DNA of 64,000 nt from Dehalococcoidia bacterium (GTDB lineage: Bacteria > Chloroflexota > Dehalococcoidia > Lucifugimonadales > Lucifugimonadaceae): the NCBI GenBank assembly GCA_014239735.1, contig JAAZYI010000020.1, forward strand, positions 60,328 through 124,327, read 5' to 3'. Position numbers and translations under genes: made by a program. A model generated the notes under the pieces. The model had not been told where the DNA came from. It saw only the letters and a program-made list of their open reading frames with translations, and searched no databases. This document shows positions 31,280 to 42,263 of the stretch, piece by piece; the stretch's first letter is position 1, and every line of letters starts with the position of its first letter.

Positions 31280-32161
31280 CTAAAGTAGATTTTTAAGAGT
31301 TTGACTCAAATCTTCTTCTATAAAATTATAATTATTTTGCTGCAACTTTTCTGGTACTACGGGGTAATCATTTAATAAAATTTGACTGGATAATTTGCCG
31401 GCCCCTAGTTTGATTATAGGTCTGGGAATTGTGAATATTGGATTTATGTTTAACCCTTGAGCTAATTTGCTTAGAAATTCTTTGGATGTAGCTTTTTGAG
31501 GAGAAACAATATTAATTGGCCCTTCTAAAAAGTTTGAATTTATAACGAAATTCATTATTCCAATAACATCATTTATAGATATCCATGGCCAACATTGATT
31601 ACCACTCCCGATTGATGAAACTCTAAGATAATAAATTAGATTTTTCATAATTTTTAAAAATAAACTTTTTTTTGAGATTACTTGACCAAGCCTTAGGTTT
31701 ATTATTTTAGTTTTTGGAGTGTCATAAAACCTTGAAGCCTCTTCCCAATCTAAGGCTAATTGTGGCAAGAATCCTTTACCATAACTACTATTTTCACTTA
31801 TATCATTTTTTGATGATTTATATATTCCGCATGCTGAAGCTGAAATAAAATATTTCGGAGGATTTTTTAACTTTGAGATTACTCTGGATAGCAATAAATT
31901 TGTTCCTACTCTTGAAGAATATATTAACTCCTTATTAATACTTAAAGGACTTATAGAAGCAATATTATTTCCACAGAGATTAATAATTATGTCGAATGAT
32001 TCTAGTTTGTCTTGGTTTATATAATTTGTAACAGGATCCCAAAAAATTCCAGCAATATTTTTTGACCTAACTATTCTAGTAACTGTATGATTTTTCAATC
32101 TAAAATCATTAACAATATAAGTCCCTATAAGTCCATGAGATCCTGCTATAGCAATTTTCAT
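31280..32161 (-). CDS. TIGR01777-type NAD-dependent epimerase (SDR superfamily)
   Basis: IAIAGSHGLIGTYIV, NLCGNNIA, FISASACGIYK, RLGQVIS, PWISINDVIGIMNFVIN, GPINIVSPQ. Confidence 0.88.
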   Translation of the reverse strand: MKIAIAGSHGLIGTYIVNDFRLKNHTVTRIVRSKNIAGIFWDPVTNYINQDKLESFDIIINLCGNNIASISPLSINKELIYSSRVGTNLLLSRVISKLKNPPKYFISASACGIYKSSKNDISENSSYGKGFLPQLALDWEEASRFYDTPKTKIINLRLGQVISKKSLFLKIMKNLIYYLRVSSIGSGNQCWPWISINDVIGIMNFVINSNFLEGPINIVSPQKATSKEFLSKLAQGLNINPIFTIPRPIIKLGAGKLSSQILLNDYPVVPEKLQQNNYNFIEEDLSQTLKNLL

Positions 32162-32815
32162 TTATTTTTTTAGTTTTGATTTAAATCTTGGGTCAATAGG
32201 AAAAATCCATCCACGATTCATAATTATTTCTTTTGAAAGTTCAGGAGGTATTGCAACAATTATTTCAGGTTCGATTGAAAATCTACCAGTAAATCCGCCA
32301 ATTGCACTCCTGGTGTGAACTCCAGAGTAACCACCTTTGTCTTCTGATCCATCAAAATAATCTCCAAGTACCCCAAAAATAGATTGCCATCTTAAAGAAA
32401 ACCCATTCATTACTGCAGGGCCTGAATCAAAATCAACATCAGTTGAAACTACCATGCCTAAAGCTTTTACAGTGTAAATTATATCGTTAAGATCTCCTCC
32501 TTCTCCTCCGCATACTAAAGACCAATGGAGCCTTGTTAGCATGTTATCGGCTATTTTTTGCGCTGCTTGTTGGCCATGCTTTACTCTCTCTGGGTCGTCA
32601 TTCATCTGATAATCTCCTCCTCCTTCTCCTGATAGATAAACTAACCCAGATTCATGAAAAAGCACTGTAGCAATAGGCAATCCGCTAGATGTAATATCTT
32701 TTACATGTTCATCATAAGTACCTAAATCTATTCCTAATTCAGATATTCTTTCATAAACATCATAATCCCTTCTTATCTCTTTTGGGATTATTGAGTTTTC
32801 ATAAAATTTACTCAT
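32162..32815 (-). CDS. RidA/YjgF-like family protein
   Basis: VYLSGEGGGDYQ...HGQQAAQKIADNMLTRL...GDLNDIIYTVKALGMVVS...GGYSGVHTRSAIG. Confidence 0.7.
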   Translation of the reverse strand: MSKFYENSIIPKEIRRDYDVYERISELGIDLGTYDEHVKDITSSGLPIATVLFHESGLVYLSGEGGGDYQMNDDPERVKHGQQAAQKIADNMLTRLHWSLVCGGEGGDLNDIIYTVKALGMVVSTDVDFDSGPAVMNGFSLRWQSIFGVLGDYFDGSEDKGGYSGVHTRSAIGGFTGRFSIEPEIIVAIPPELSKEIIMNRGWIFPIDPRFKSKLKK

Positions 32816-32826
32816 GGCTCCTCCTT

Positions 32827-33960
32827 TTATTTTATTGTTAATATTTTATTCTCTTTGATCCATTTATTATCTAATCTTAAACCTAGTCCCGGCTTATCAA
32901 AAGGCTTAACATTGCCGTTATTAAGATTTATAGTTTCTATAGTAGCAAAATCAGCTGTTGAAGTAGGCATCCAATATTCATAATAAGTACAATTATTTAT
33001 ACTACAAGTTACATGTATATTTGCCATATTAAAAAAGATATTCCCTCCAGTTCCGATTTCACATCTTTTATTGAATGCTTCAGCAACAGCAGCAGATTTT
33101 AGTAATCCAGTAATTCCAAGTTTTCTTGAAGTACCTCTCATTATTTGTGGTGCTAATTCCGTGGCATATAATCTATTCTCATTAAATAAGAACGGAGCTT
33201 GATCTGTCATTGCCAAAGGCGTTTTAATTTTTTTGTTAAGTTTGCTGATTGATTCAAAATCGTCCCATTTTATTGGATCTTCAAACCAAAAGAAAAAGTT
33301 ATCATCTAAGGCCTTTCCAATCTTTACTGCTTTATTAAGATCATATGTATTATTAGGATCAATCATCAATGTGTAACTTTCGCCAACATTCTTTCTAACT
33401 AAATTAACCATTTTTATAGTTTTATTTGTGTCCATTGGTCCTGGATGAATTTTATAAGCACTCAATCCAAGTTCTGTAACTTCATCACTTTCACTAACAT
33501 AGCCTTCTGGGTCATTGTGCCTAGGTTGATAAGTTCCATAGGCAGGAATATCCTTATTGCTCCCTCCTAGCAGACTAAATACTGGCAGTCCTGAAATTTT
33601 GCCTTTAAGATCCCATAATGCAACATCTACAGAAGCAAATGCTGCGTAATCAACAGGATTGAATCTATTTATAGAGGCTTTAGGCATATTATTTACGTAA
33701 GTCCATAAGGCAAGATTGTCTAATGGGTTTTTATTAATAAGTAAATGAGAAAACCTTTTATGAATGTTTCTAATAATTTTCATTGATTCGCCTCTGTGCT
33801 GGCCAATCATAGAATTCCCTTCAATCCCTTCATCGGTCTTTATCCTCAATATGCCTTGATGAACAACCCCTCCTGTAACTCCAGCGGCTTGATAAACATT
33901 ATCTCCCACGAAATCTAAGTTTCTCTCAACAATATCAATGACTATCTCAGTAATTTTCAT
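32827..33960 (-). CDS. Enolase superfamily (mandelate racemase/muconate lactonizing) protein
   Basis: ASVDVALWDLKGKISGLPVFSLLGG, LSAYKIHPGPMD, LMIDPNNTYDLNKAVKIG, FWFEDPIKWDD. Confidence 0.9.
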   Translation of the reverse strand: MKITEIVIDIVERNLDFVGDNVYQAAGVTGGVVHQGILRIKTDEGIEGNSMIGQHRGESMKIIRNIHKRFSHLLINKNPLDNLALWTYVNNMPKASINRFNPVDYAAFASVDVALWDLKGKISGLPVFSLLGGSNKDIPAYGTYQPRHNDPEGYVSESDEVTELGLSAYKIHPGPMDTNKTIKMVNLVRKNVGESYTLMIDPNNTYDLNKAVKIGKALDDNFFFWFEDPIKWDDFESISKLNKKIKTPLAMTDQAPFLFNENRLYATELAPQIMRGTSRKLGITGLLKSAAVAEAFNKRCEIGTGGNIFFNMANIHVTCSINNCTYYEYWMPTSTADFATIETINLNNGNVKPFDKPGLGLRLDNKWIKENKILTIK

Positions 33961-34020
33961 AATTTTAATTTACACTATTAATTCGTTAATTGTTTAATAA
34001 ATATAAGGACAAATAAAAAA

Positions 34021-34710
34021 TTGAGTAAGTCAAACTTAATATTAGTAAGGCATGGCCAAAGTGAATGGAATAAGCTAGATCAGTTTACAGGATGGGTAGA
34101 TGTTGGTTTATCTAAAAAGGGAATTGAAGAAGCAAAAAATGCGGGTGCAAAAATAAAAGACACAGAAATCTTGTTTGATAATGCATTTACTTCGATTTTA
34201 AAAAGATCTATACAGACATTCGATCAGATAAATAGAATCAGTAACATCCCTATCAACTTCAGGAAAGATTGGAGATTAAATGAGAGGCATTATGGAGCAC
34301 TACAAGGGTTAAACAAGCAAAAAATGAGAGATATTCATGGAGATGAACAAGTTTTGATTTGGAGAAGAAGTTATGATGTTAGGCCTCCTGAGCTTGAAAA
34401 AGATGAAGTAGAAAAATTAAGAAGCCAGGAATGTTTTTTAGGCCAAAATATTGATCCATTTCCTAAATGTGAATCATTAAAAGATACATTTAAAAGACTA
34501 ATGCCTTTCATAGATTTAAACTTAACCCCATTGATAAAAAATAATAAAAATATCCTAATATCTGCTCATGGTAATAGTATTAGAGCAATGCTTAAATTTT
34601 TCGAAAAAATATCAGATAATGAGATTGCAAAAGTAGAAATCTCTACAGGAGAGCCCCTTCATTTATTACTTAATGATGAGTTGAAAGTGTTGGATAAAAA
34701 ATATCTGTAA
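34021..34710 (+). CDS. gpmA: 2,3-bisphosphoglycerate-dependent phosphoglycerate mutase (TTG start)
   Basis: LILVRHGQSEWNKLDQFTGWVDVGLSKKG, RDWRLNERHYGALQGLNK, LISAHGNSIRAM. Confidence 0.96.
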   Translation: MSKSNLILVRHGQSEWNKLDQFTGWVDVGLSKKGIEEAKNAGAKIKDTEILFDNAFTSILKRSIQTFDQINRISNIPINFRKDWRLNERHYGALQGLNKQKMRDIHGDEQVLIWRRSYDVRPPELEKDEVEKLRSQECFLGQNIDPFPKCESLKDTFKRLMPFIDLNLTPLIKNNKNILISAHGNSIRAMLKFFEKISDNEIAKVEISTGEPLHLLLNDELKVLDKKYL

Positions 34711-34711
34711 A

Positions 34712-35788
34712 TTAAATTATCTTTGCTCTCTTTTTCATAATACTAATATCAAAATCTAAACCAAAACTATTATCATCAGGAACCAAAATATTCCCTGATT
34801 CAATATTCAGAGAATTTTTAGTAATTGGATTATCAATAAGGGAATTTTGCTCTATGTTGTATTCAAGAGGTAATTTTATTGAATTATTTATTGATAAAAA
34901 ATGCAAATGGATTGCGGTTGAAATAAGTGGTTGGGTATTATGAATCATTATTTCTCTTTTCCCTAAGTAGGACATAATTTTTTTGAATTCAGTTATTCCT
35001 CCTGTCTTTATTGCATCAGGCTGTAATATGTCAGGATTTCCCTTTTCTATTAAATTTTTGAAATCTTGAACTGTATAACAACATTCTCCGCTAGCAATAG
35101 GTATTGATAAGCTTTCAGCTACGCATTTAAGTCCCTCTAAGTCAGTTACATGCACTGGTTGTTCAAATTGGAATACTTCAAATCTCTCTAATTCATGCCC
35201 TACCTCAATTGCTTTCTTAACTGAATATCCACCATTTACATCAACCATTATTTTTATATTATTACCTAACTTCTTTCTTATCGCCTCTACTGTTTTTAAA
35301 GTTTTATCTCTTGGGGAATCAACTTCTTCAGGATAAGCCGAATGCATTTTATAAAATGAGAACCCTTCTTCATAAAAGAAAGAAGCTCTATCCGCTTCTT
35401 CTTCAGGACTTATATCTCTTTTCATTGAACTTGCATAAATTGGGATAGAATTTCTTATCTTTTTACCTAATTTTTTATGAAGAGGTACACCTTCTTTTTT
35501 TAGATTTATATCCCATATCGCAGTGTCTATTCCTGATATCGCAGTTAATAGAGAGCCATAAGGACCACAAGTAGATGCAGCGTTATAAAGAAGCTCCCAA
35601 ATTCCTTGATAATTTAATGGATCTTTATTTAAAAGTATTTCTTTGAAGATTGTTTCTACAGCTGCTTTAGTTACCCATGGTGATCTTCTGAAACTCTCTC
35701 CAACTCCGGTAACTCCTTCATTCGTTTCTATTATTACGTAAGGATAAATTCCGTCTATCACTAGACATTCAACTTCAGTTATTTTCAT
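34712..35788 (-). CDS. Enolase superfamily (mandelate racemase/muconate lactonizing) protein
   Basis: TNEGVTGVGESFRRSP, SFYKMHSAYPEE, IMVDVNGGYSVKKAIEVG, QFEQPVHVTDLEGL, IASGECCY, LQPDAIKTGGITEFKKI. Confidence 0.92.
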   Translation of the reverse strand: MKITEVECLVIDGIYPYVIIETNEGVTGVGESFRRSPWVTKAAVETIFKEILLNKDPLNYQGIWELLYNAASTCGPYGSLLTAISGIDTAIWDINLKKEGVPLHKKLGKKIRNSIPIYASSMKRDISPEEEADRASFFYEEGFSFYKMHSAYPEEVDSPRDKTLKTVEAIRKKLGNNIKIMVDVNGGYSVKKAIEVGHELERFEVFQFEQPVHVTDLEGLKCVAESLSIPIASGECCYTVQDFKNLIEKGNPDILQPDAIKTGGITEFKKIMSYLGKREIMIHNTQPLISTAIHLHFLSINNSIKLPLEYNIEQNSLIDNPITKNSLNIESGNILVPDDNSFGLDFDISIMKKRAKII

Positions 35789-36687
35789 TGGTTAAGTTCT
35801 TGGGGTAATTTAAAAGAGATGGTTTCAGGAGGCCCACCAATATATTCAACAGATTTAGGCTTTATAGCTTTTATTACATCTTGAACCATATTTTCAGGAG
35901 TTGAAGCGCCTGAAGTTATTCCGATAGTTTTTACATCTTTAATCCAATCAAAGTTTATTTCTTGAGGCCCTAATATTAAATATGAAGGGACCCCTTTTCG
36001 TATAGCAACATCTTTTAGCCTTTGGCAATTTGAGCTATTATTTGCCCCAATAACTAATACCAAGTCACATTTTTCAGCTAACAATTCAGTTGCACTTTGT
36101 CTATTGGTTGTTGCATAGCAAATGTCATTTCTGATTACAGCATCAGGTACTAATTCTTTTATGTTGCCTATTGCTTTTGATGTGTCATTGACAGACAAAG
36201 TGGTTTGAGAAATTACAGCTACATTTTTTAATTTTTTAATTTTATCTGAAGGAAAATCTTTTCTTTCATCCACAAGTAGCATGTCCGCTTGACCCATGGT
36301 TCCCTTGACTTCTTGATGGTCATGATGTCCAACAAGAATTATAGATTTTTTTTCGTTAGAATATTTTTTTGCCTCATTATGAACTTTAGTTACAAGAGGG
36401 CATGTTGCATCAATAATAGTTAACCTTCTTTTTTTGGCTTTTTCGTAATCTTCAGGAGCAGAGCCATGTGCAGAAAAAACCACTACGCTACCTTCCGGAA
36501 TTTCATCTATATCCTCTACGGTAATTGCGCCTTGAGTTTCTACATCGTTAACAACATCTGGATTGTGAACTATTTGGTGTTTAACATATACAGGCGATCC
36601 AAATTTTTTTAATGCTATTTCTACAATATCAATTGCTCTTACTACTCCTGCGCAAAAGCCTCTTGGATTTGTTACTAATACTTTCAA
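35785..36687 (-). CDS. ispH: 4-hydroxy-3-methylbut-2-enyl diphosphate reductase
   Basis: NPRGFCAGVVRAIDIVE, IVHNPDVVNDVE, VVFSAHGSAPEDYE, IDATCPLVTKVH, ITSGASTPE. Confidence 0.97.
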   Translation of the reverse strand: MKVLVTNPRGFCAGVVRAIDIVEIALKKFGSPVYVKHQIVHNPDVVNDVETQGAITVEDIDEIPEGSVVVFSAHGSAPEDYEKAKKRRLTIIDATCPLVTKVHNEAKKYSNEKKSIILVGHHDHQEVKGTMGQADMLLVDERKDFPSDKIKKLKNVAVISQTTLSVNDTSKAIGNIKELVPDAVIRNDICYATTNRQSATELLAEKCDLVLVIGANNSSNCQRLKDVAIRKGVPSYLILGPQEINFDWIKDVKTIGITSGASTPENMVQDVIKAIKPKSVEYIGGPPETISFKLPQELNQ

Positions 36688-36693
36688 AATATC

Positions 36694-37965
36694 CTACTCT
36701 TCATCTTTTATAATTGATGCTGCTAAAGGGGCAATTATAAAGCAAATACCTGCAAAAGCAATTAAAGAAAAATAGCCTAAATTTAATCTTATATTATTTA
36801 AATAATCAATTAAAATACCCGCAAATCTTGCGCCAATTCCTGAGAAAAGAAAGCCTATTGCCAATAGACCAATTTGATTACCTGCATTTTTTCTCGAAAT
36901 CACGTCATTTGTTAATGCCCATATCGTACCAAACATCGACCCTACAGAAATTCCTATCCCAGAACATAAAATTAATACTGATATGGGGGAGTGAAAAATT
37001 ATAATCGCAAAGCAACTCAAACTGCCTATAATTCCTCCTATTATGATAATAATTTTTCTGTTATATTTATCTGATAATTTCCCGGCTGGAATCATAGATA
37101 ATCCGATGCTTGTTCCTAGTACAATAATTACACCAGTAAGCATTGGTGCAGGATTATCAAGTTTTAGAACATCTTGAAGTAAGAATACGGCATATGACTG
37201 AAGGGAAGAAAAAGCTAGTAATGTGAAACTGAATGTTATTAGAACTAATATTAAATTCCCTAACCTATTCTTAGATTTTTTATCATCTAAATTATCTTTT
37301 GTTATATCGACTGAGGGATATTTTAGGCTAGAGTAACTCCATATAGTGGCGATAATCATTATAGATGAAAGAAAAATAAGTCCACTTAGAAACCATATGC
37401 TGTTTCCAGTTTGGTCATATATATTCATAATTTGTAGAACAATAATTAAGGTTATTATTGAACCTGCCACTCTGAGAGAATTGAATTTCCCTGAGGCGCT
37501 TCCAAATTCATCTTCACTTACATGATCTTTTAGAAGTGCGTTTGCTGGCCCTTCGCCTAAATTAGCAAAAAATTGAATAACCATCCAGCAGAATAAGAGT
37601 GAAATAAAGTCTTTAGCATAATAAATAGTAATTATTGTTAGTGCTGTCCCAAAACCTCCAATTATAATAAATGGCAGCCTTTTCCCAATTTTAATATTAG
37701 TTTTGTCACTTATTAATCCTGCAAGGGGTTGCGTGATAGCTGCTATAAAAACACCGGAAACTAACAATATCCCCAAAGCGCCATTCTTTTCAAAATTGTA
37801 CCCAAATAATTCTATGTACCCTAAAGGCATGACTTCTAATATCTTGTATGGAGCTATTACTACCACAAGACAAATTATTATTCCTGAGATGCCAAATATG
37901 AAGGATCCTAGATTGAACACATTGTCAGTTCCTTCAGATATTATTTTTTTAACCAAACTAATCAT
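36694..37965 (-). CDS. Major facilitator superfamily transporter
   Basis: About 12 TM helices; QPLAGLISDKTNIKIGKRLPFIIIGG; IPAGKLSDKYNRKIIIIIGG. Confidence 0.88.
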   Translation of the reverse strand: MISLVKKIISEGTDNVFNLGSFIFGISGIIICLVVVIAPYKILEVMPLGYIELFGYNFEKNGALGILLVSGVFIAAITQPLAGLISDKTNIKIGKRLPFIIIGGFGTALTIITIYYAKDFISLLFCWMVIQFFANLGEGPANALLKDHVSEDEFGSASGKFNSLRVAGSIITLIIVLQIMNIYDQTGNSIWFLSGLIFLSSIMIIATIWSYSSLKYPSVDITKDNLDDKKSKNRLGNLILVLITFSFTLLAFSSLQSYAVFLLQDVLKLDNPAPMLTGVIIVLGTSIGLSMIPAGKLSDKYNRKIIIIIGGIIGSLSCFAIIIFHSPISVLILCSGIGISVGSMFGTIWALTNDVISRKNAGNQIGLLAIGFLFSGIGARFAGILIDYLNNIRLNLGYFSLIAFAGICFIIAPLAASIIKDEE

Positions 37966-38087
37966 AGATTGATTTTAGCATTAAATAAGTATGCATTAAT
38001 CAAATTTATCAATTCAGTTCCCAAAAATTTATCAATGAATGTATACTTTAACTCATATAAAACGTTTATAGATTTGCAAAGGTTTAT

Positions 38088-39032
38088 ATGTCAGGAAGAT
38101 TTGGCGAAATAAAGGTATTTTCTGGTACCTCACATCCTCAACTTACACAGGATATATGTACTAATTTAGGAATAGAGCCTTCAAAAGTTGAAATATTTAA
38201 ATTTGAAAATGACAATACTTTTGTAAGAATTTTGAATAATGTGCGTGAGCAAGATGTTTTTATTGTTCAACCTACAGATAAACCTTCAAATGACAATATA
38301 ATGGAATTATTAATTTGTATGGATGCCGCTAGAAGAGCATCTGCTGGCAGAGTAACCGCAGTAATTCCTTATTTTGGTTATGGTAGAACAGATAAAAAAG
38401 ATCAACCAAGAGTTCCTATATCAGCAAGATTGATTGCTGACTTAATAACTACATCAGGTGCAGATAGAATTCTTACAATGGATCTTCATGCTCCCCAGAT
38501 CCAAGGTTTTTTTAATATCCCTGTTGATGAGTTAACCGCTACTCCAATTCTGGTAGATCACTTTAAAAAAATGAAAAAAGAATTCGTAGTTGTAGCAACT
38601 GATGTTGGAATAAGTAAAAAGGCTAGAGATTTTGCAGCTAGACTTTCTTCTCCTTTGGCAATTATTGAAAAAAGGAGGTCGGACAATAGGGGAAATGTTG
38701 AATTATTAAATGTTATTGGAAATGTTGAAGGCAAGACAGCATTAACATTTGATGATGAAATAGATACTGGAGGTTCTTTATCTCAAGCAATTGCAGCTCT
38801 TTCTATGGCTGGAGTTAATGAGGTGTATAGTTGCGCTACTCATGGTATTTTTTCTGGAGATGCAATAGATAAATTAAGTTCTATTGAGATTCTAAAAGAA
38901 GTAGTGGTTACGGATAGTGTAGGCAAAAAGTCAGGCAATGGTAAAATAAAGTATCTTTCTGTGTCTTCTCTAATCGCTGAAGCAATTTCTCGAATACAGA
39001 GCGGCAGATCAGTTGGAGAATTGTTTAAGTAG
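38088..39032 (+). CDS. prs: Ribose-phosphate pyrophosphokinase
   Basis: KVEIFKFENDNTFVRI, VIPYFGYGRTDKKDQPRVPISARLIADLI, ALTFDDEIDTGGSLSQA. Confidence 0.97.
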   Translation: MSGRFGEIKVFSGTSHPQLTQDICTNLGIEPSKVEIFKFENDNTFVRILNNVREQDVFIVQPTDKPSNDNIMELLICMDAARRASAGRVTAVIPYFGYGRTDKKDQPRVPISARLIADLITTSGADRILTMDLHAPQIQGFFNIPVDELTATPILVDHFKKMKKEFVVVATDVGISKKARDFAARLSSPLAIIEKRRSDNRGNVELLNVIGNVEGKTALTFDDEIDTGGSLSQAIAALSMAGVNEVYSCATHGIFSGDAIDKLSSIEILKEVVVTDSVGKKSGNGKIKYLSVSSLIAEAISRIQSGRSVGELFK

Positions 39033-39054
39033 ACATAAACTTGAAGAGGCTTGA

Positions 39055-41616
39055 ATGGGGTTATTCTCAAAAATTTTAGGAGATCCGAATAAAAAAGTAC
39101 TTAATAAACTTAATGGTACTGTTTCAGAGGTAAATAAATTAGAAGATTTTTTTGCGTCTAAAACTAATTCAGAACTAAAAGAGTTCTCTCAAAATTTAAG
39201 AAATAAAGTTAAAGAAGAATCCGATTCGGAGGATATTATTATAAACTCTTTTGCCTTGGTAAGAGAAGCTTCAAAAAGATTAATAGGCCTAAGACATTTC
39301 GATGTACAAATTTTGGGTGGGTTAGTCCTCCATCAAGGAAAAATTTCTGAAATGAAAACGGGAGAAGGAAAAACTCTTGTTGCCACATTACCAACATATT
39401 TAAACGCAATTGGTGAAGATTCTGTACATGTAATTACAGTTAATGATTATTTAGCAAAAAGAGATGCCGAGTGGATGGGGCCTATATATAAATTTTTAGG
39501 ACTCACTATTGGGTGCCTTCAAAGTGGGGCCTCATTTATTTATGAATTTGATGAAGAAAGTAATAAAGGGTCAATGACTGAAACTACCAGAGAAAGTGCA
39601 TATAAGTGCGACATATTGTATGGAACAAATAATGAATTTGGGTTTGATTATTTAAGAGATAATATGGCCATAGATCATAATAGGCAGGTCCAATCAAAAC
39701 TTGTATATGCAATTGTCGATGAAGTTGACAACATATTGATAGATGAAGCTAGAACTCCTTTAATTATTAGTGGTCCTGCAAAAGACAGATCAAATGAATA
39801 CAGACAGTATTCGTCTATAGCTAGATCTTTAAATATAGAAGATGATTTTGTGATTGATGAAAAAACAAAAAATGTGACATTAACTGAAGTTGGTATTCAG
39901 AAAATCGAGAATAATTTAAACATTGAAAATTTATATGACATTGAAAATTCTGAACTAACTCATTTTATTGAGAATGCATTAAAGGCACAATTTATATTTA
40001 AGAAAGACCAGGAATATGTTGTAAAAAATCAACAAGTTATTTTAGTGGATGAATTTACTGGAAGACTTATGCAAGGAAGAAGATTGTCTGACGGTCTTCA
40101 TCAGGCAATAGAAGCAAAGGAAAATGTAAAAATTCTTGCAGAATCAATTACATATGCAACTATTACACTTCAAAACTTTTTCAGAATGTATGAAAAATTA
40201 TCAGGAATGACGGGTACAGCACTTACTGAAGCAGAGGAATTTTATAAAATTTATAATTTGGAAGTGGTTGAGGTGCCAACAAATTCTGAGCTTAAAAGAA
40301 ATGACTCTTCTGACTTAATATTTAAGGATGAGAAAGCAAAATTTTCACATATTGTAAATGAAGCTTCAAAATTACAGAAGCAAAAGTCACCTGTACTAAT
40401 AGGTACTACTAGTATAGAAAAATCTGAAATTATAAGTAGCATGCTTAGAAAAAATAGTGTCCCTCATAATGTATTAAACGCAAAATTTCACGAGAAAGAA
40501 GCTACCATTATTGCTGAAGCAGGCAAACCTAGTGCAGTTACTGTTGCAACTAATATGGCTGGGAGAGGAACAGATATAGTTCTCGGTGGCTCAACAAAGG
40601 ATTCCGATGAGTGGAAAGATAATAATAAAAAGGTTATTTCAATGGGTGGGTTATATGTAATAGGAACAGAAAGGCATGAAAGCAGAAGAATAGATAATCA
40701 GCTAAGAGGAAGATCAGGAAGGCAAGGTGATCCTGGTTTTACCCAATTTTATATTTCTCTTGAAGATGATCTGATGAAGAGATTTGGAGGAGAAAGAATA
40801 AAGTCAATGATGTATATGGTTGGAATGGAGGATGATATTCCTATTGAAAATAAAATATTAACTAGAGCTGTTGAAAATGCTCAATCTAAAGTTGAAGGAT
40901 ATAACTTTGAAATTAGAAAAGCGTTAGTTGAATATGATGATGTCATGAATCGGCAGAGAGAAATTATTTATGACCTCAGGAATAGGGCACTAAAAAAAGA
41001 ACATTATTTTGATGAATGGAGTAAAGAGATATCTCAAAATATTTTAGATTTTATATTTATTTCTAGAGGCAGCGAAGAAGGAATAGAAAACAGAATAACA
41101 GTAGATATATCCAGAATATTTCAAATTGGTCCTCAAGAAACTGAAATCAACTTATCTGAAAAAAATAATATAGAAAATGAAGTAGAGGATTTAATAGTTA
41201 ATTTATTGGAAGATTTTAAGAATACTAATGATAATAAAGAGATTTCATCTTGGATTTCGAGTTTATTTTTAAGGGCCATAGATATGCATTGGGTAGAACA
41301 TTTAACTACAATGGATAACATGAGGCAAGGAATAGGGCTTCAAGCAGCAGGGCAAAGAGATCCTTTAATGCAATATAAAAAAACCGGATTTGATTTATTT
41401 GAGAACCTATTGATTAGAATAAAAAGAGATGTCAGCTTAAATTTGATAGCTTTTTCTAAATCAGCAGGTATAGAGCCTCCCACAAAAACAGCAAAAACAA
41501 AAAACTTTACCCCAGAGGGCAATAAAAATGTAAAGATTGGAAGAAATGATCCTTGTCCATGCGGAAGTGGCCTAAAATATAAAAAATGTTTTGGCACAAA
41601 AGATTGTAGATTATGA
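39055..41616 (+). CDS. secA: Preprotein translocase ATPase SecA
   Basis: [59 protein letters not shown]-terminal [19 protein letters not shown]. Confidence 0.99.
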   Translation: MGLFSKILGDPNKKVLNKLNGTVSEVNKLEDFFASKTNSELKEFSQNLRNKVKEESDSEDIIINSFALVREASKRLIGLRHFDVQILGGLVLHQGKISEMKTGEGKTLVATLPTYLNAIGEDSVHVITVNDYLAKRDAEWMGPIYKFLGLTIGCLQSGASFIYEFDEESNKGSMTETTRESAYKCDILYGTNNEFGFDYLRDNMAIDHNRQVQSKLVYAIVDEVDNILIDEARTPLIISGPAKDRSNEYRQYSSIARSLNIEDDFVIDEKTKNVTLTEVGIQKIENNLNIENLYDIENSELTHFIENALKAQFIFKKDQEYVVKNQQVILVDEFTGRLMQGRRLSDGLHQAIEAKENVKILAESITYATITLQNFFRMYEKLSGMTGTALTEAEEFYKIYNLEVVEVPTNSELKRNDSSDLIFKDEKAKFSHIVNEASKLQKQKSPVLIGTTSIEKSEIISSMLRKNSVPHNVLNAKFHEKEATIIAEAGKPSAVTVATNMAGRGTDIVLGGSTKDSDEWKDNNKKVISMGGLYVIGTERHESRRIDNQLRGRSGRQGDPGFTQFYISLEDDLMKRFGGERIKSMMYMVGMEDDIPIENKILTRAVENAQSKVEGYNFEIRKALVEYDDVMNRQREIIYDLRNRALKKEHYFDEWSKEISQNILDFIFISRGSEEGIENRITVDISRIFQIGPQETEINLSEKNNIENEVEDLIVNLLEDFKNTNDNKEISSWISSLFLRAIDMHWVEHLTTMDNMRQGIGLQAAGQRDPLMQYKKTGFDLFENLLIRIKRDVSLNLIAFSKSAGIEPPTKTAKTKNFTPEGNKNVKIGRNDPCPCGSGLKYKKCFGTKDCRL

Positions 41617-42263
41617 GTATAGATATGATCGATATGGTCAAAAATAACCATTCTAATAGATCAGGTTATATAGAAATGATCACTAATTATTTTTCTCATC
41701 TAAAAGAAATTCCTTACCAGAAAATAAATGAAACTTTTATTTCTGGAGAAGCTTTTAATTTGAAATTATCATTGAAACTTTATTATTCAGAATTTAAAAA
41801 TTTGGATGAAATAGATGATTACTTATTTATTCCATATGACTTTAATCAAAAAGAGAGAGACCTAATAAAGAGGCTAATGGGTGCAAAACTATATTCTGCC
41901 CATTTGAATTATTTTTATGGAATAGTTGTTGAAAATGCTATTAGAGAGATTTTGAGATTAGAAATAGAAAAAAAACGAAGCTTTCATGATTACGATAATT
42001 ATTCTGAAATTAACGATAAAGTCTTTAGTTTGATTTATGGAAAGAAAAATAAAGACCTTTGGTCAGAATTTTGCACTTATGAAAGATTAGGGTCAAAAAG
42101 CTATTATGTTCCCAGTAAAATATATCCTTTGGAATATGATAGTTTCACATATTGGTTATCTAAAAAAAGAATTAAATCATGTGCACCAGAATTAAATGCT
42201 AGTTTAATTTCAAGAGGCTTGAATTATTTAGAAAGAATTGGGATAAAAAATGAATTATATTAA
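41613..42263 (+). CDS. Hypothetical protein between secA and valS
   Basis: 216-aa ORF in series: ATGA overlap with secA stop and 14-nt overlap with valS; no family recognised. Confidence 0.7.
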   Translation: MSIDMIDMVKNNHSNRSGYIEMITNYFSHLKEIPYQKINETFISGEAFNLKLSLKLYYSEFKNLDEIDDYLFIPYDFNQKERDLIKRLMGAKLYSAHLNYFYGIVVENAIREILRLEIEKKRSFHDYDNYSEINDKVFSLIYGKKNKDLWSEFCTYERLGSKSYYVPSKIYPLEYDSFTYWLSKKRIKSCAPELNASLISRGLNYLERIGIKNELY

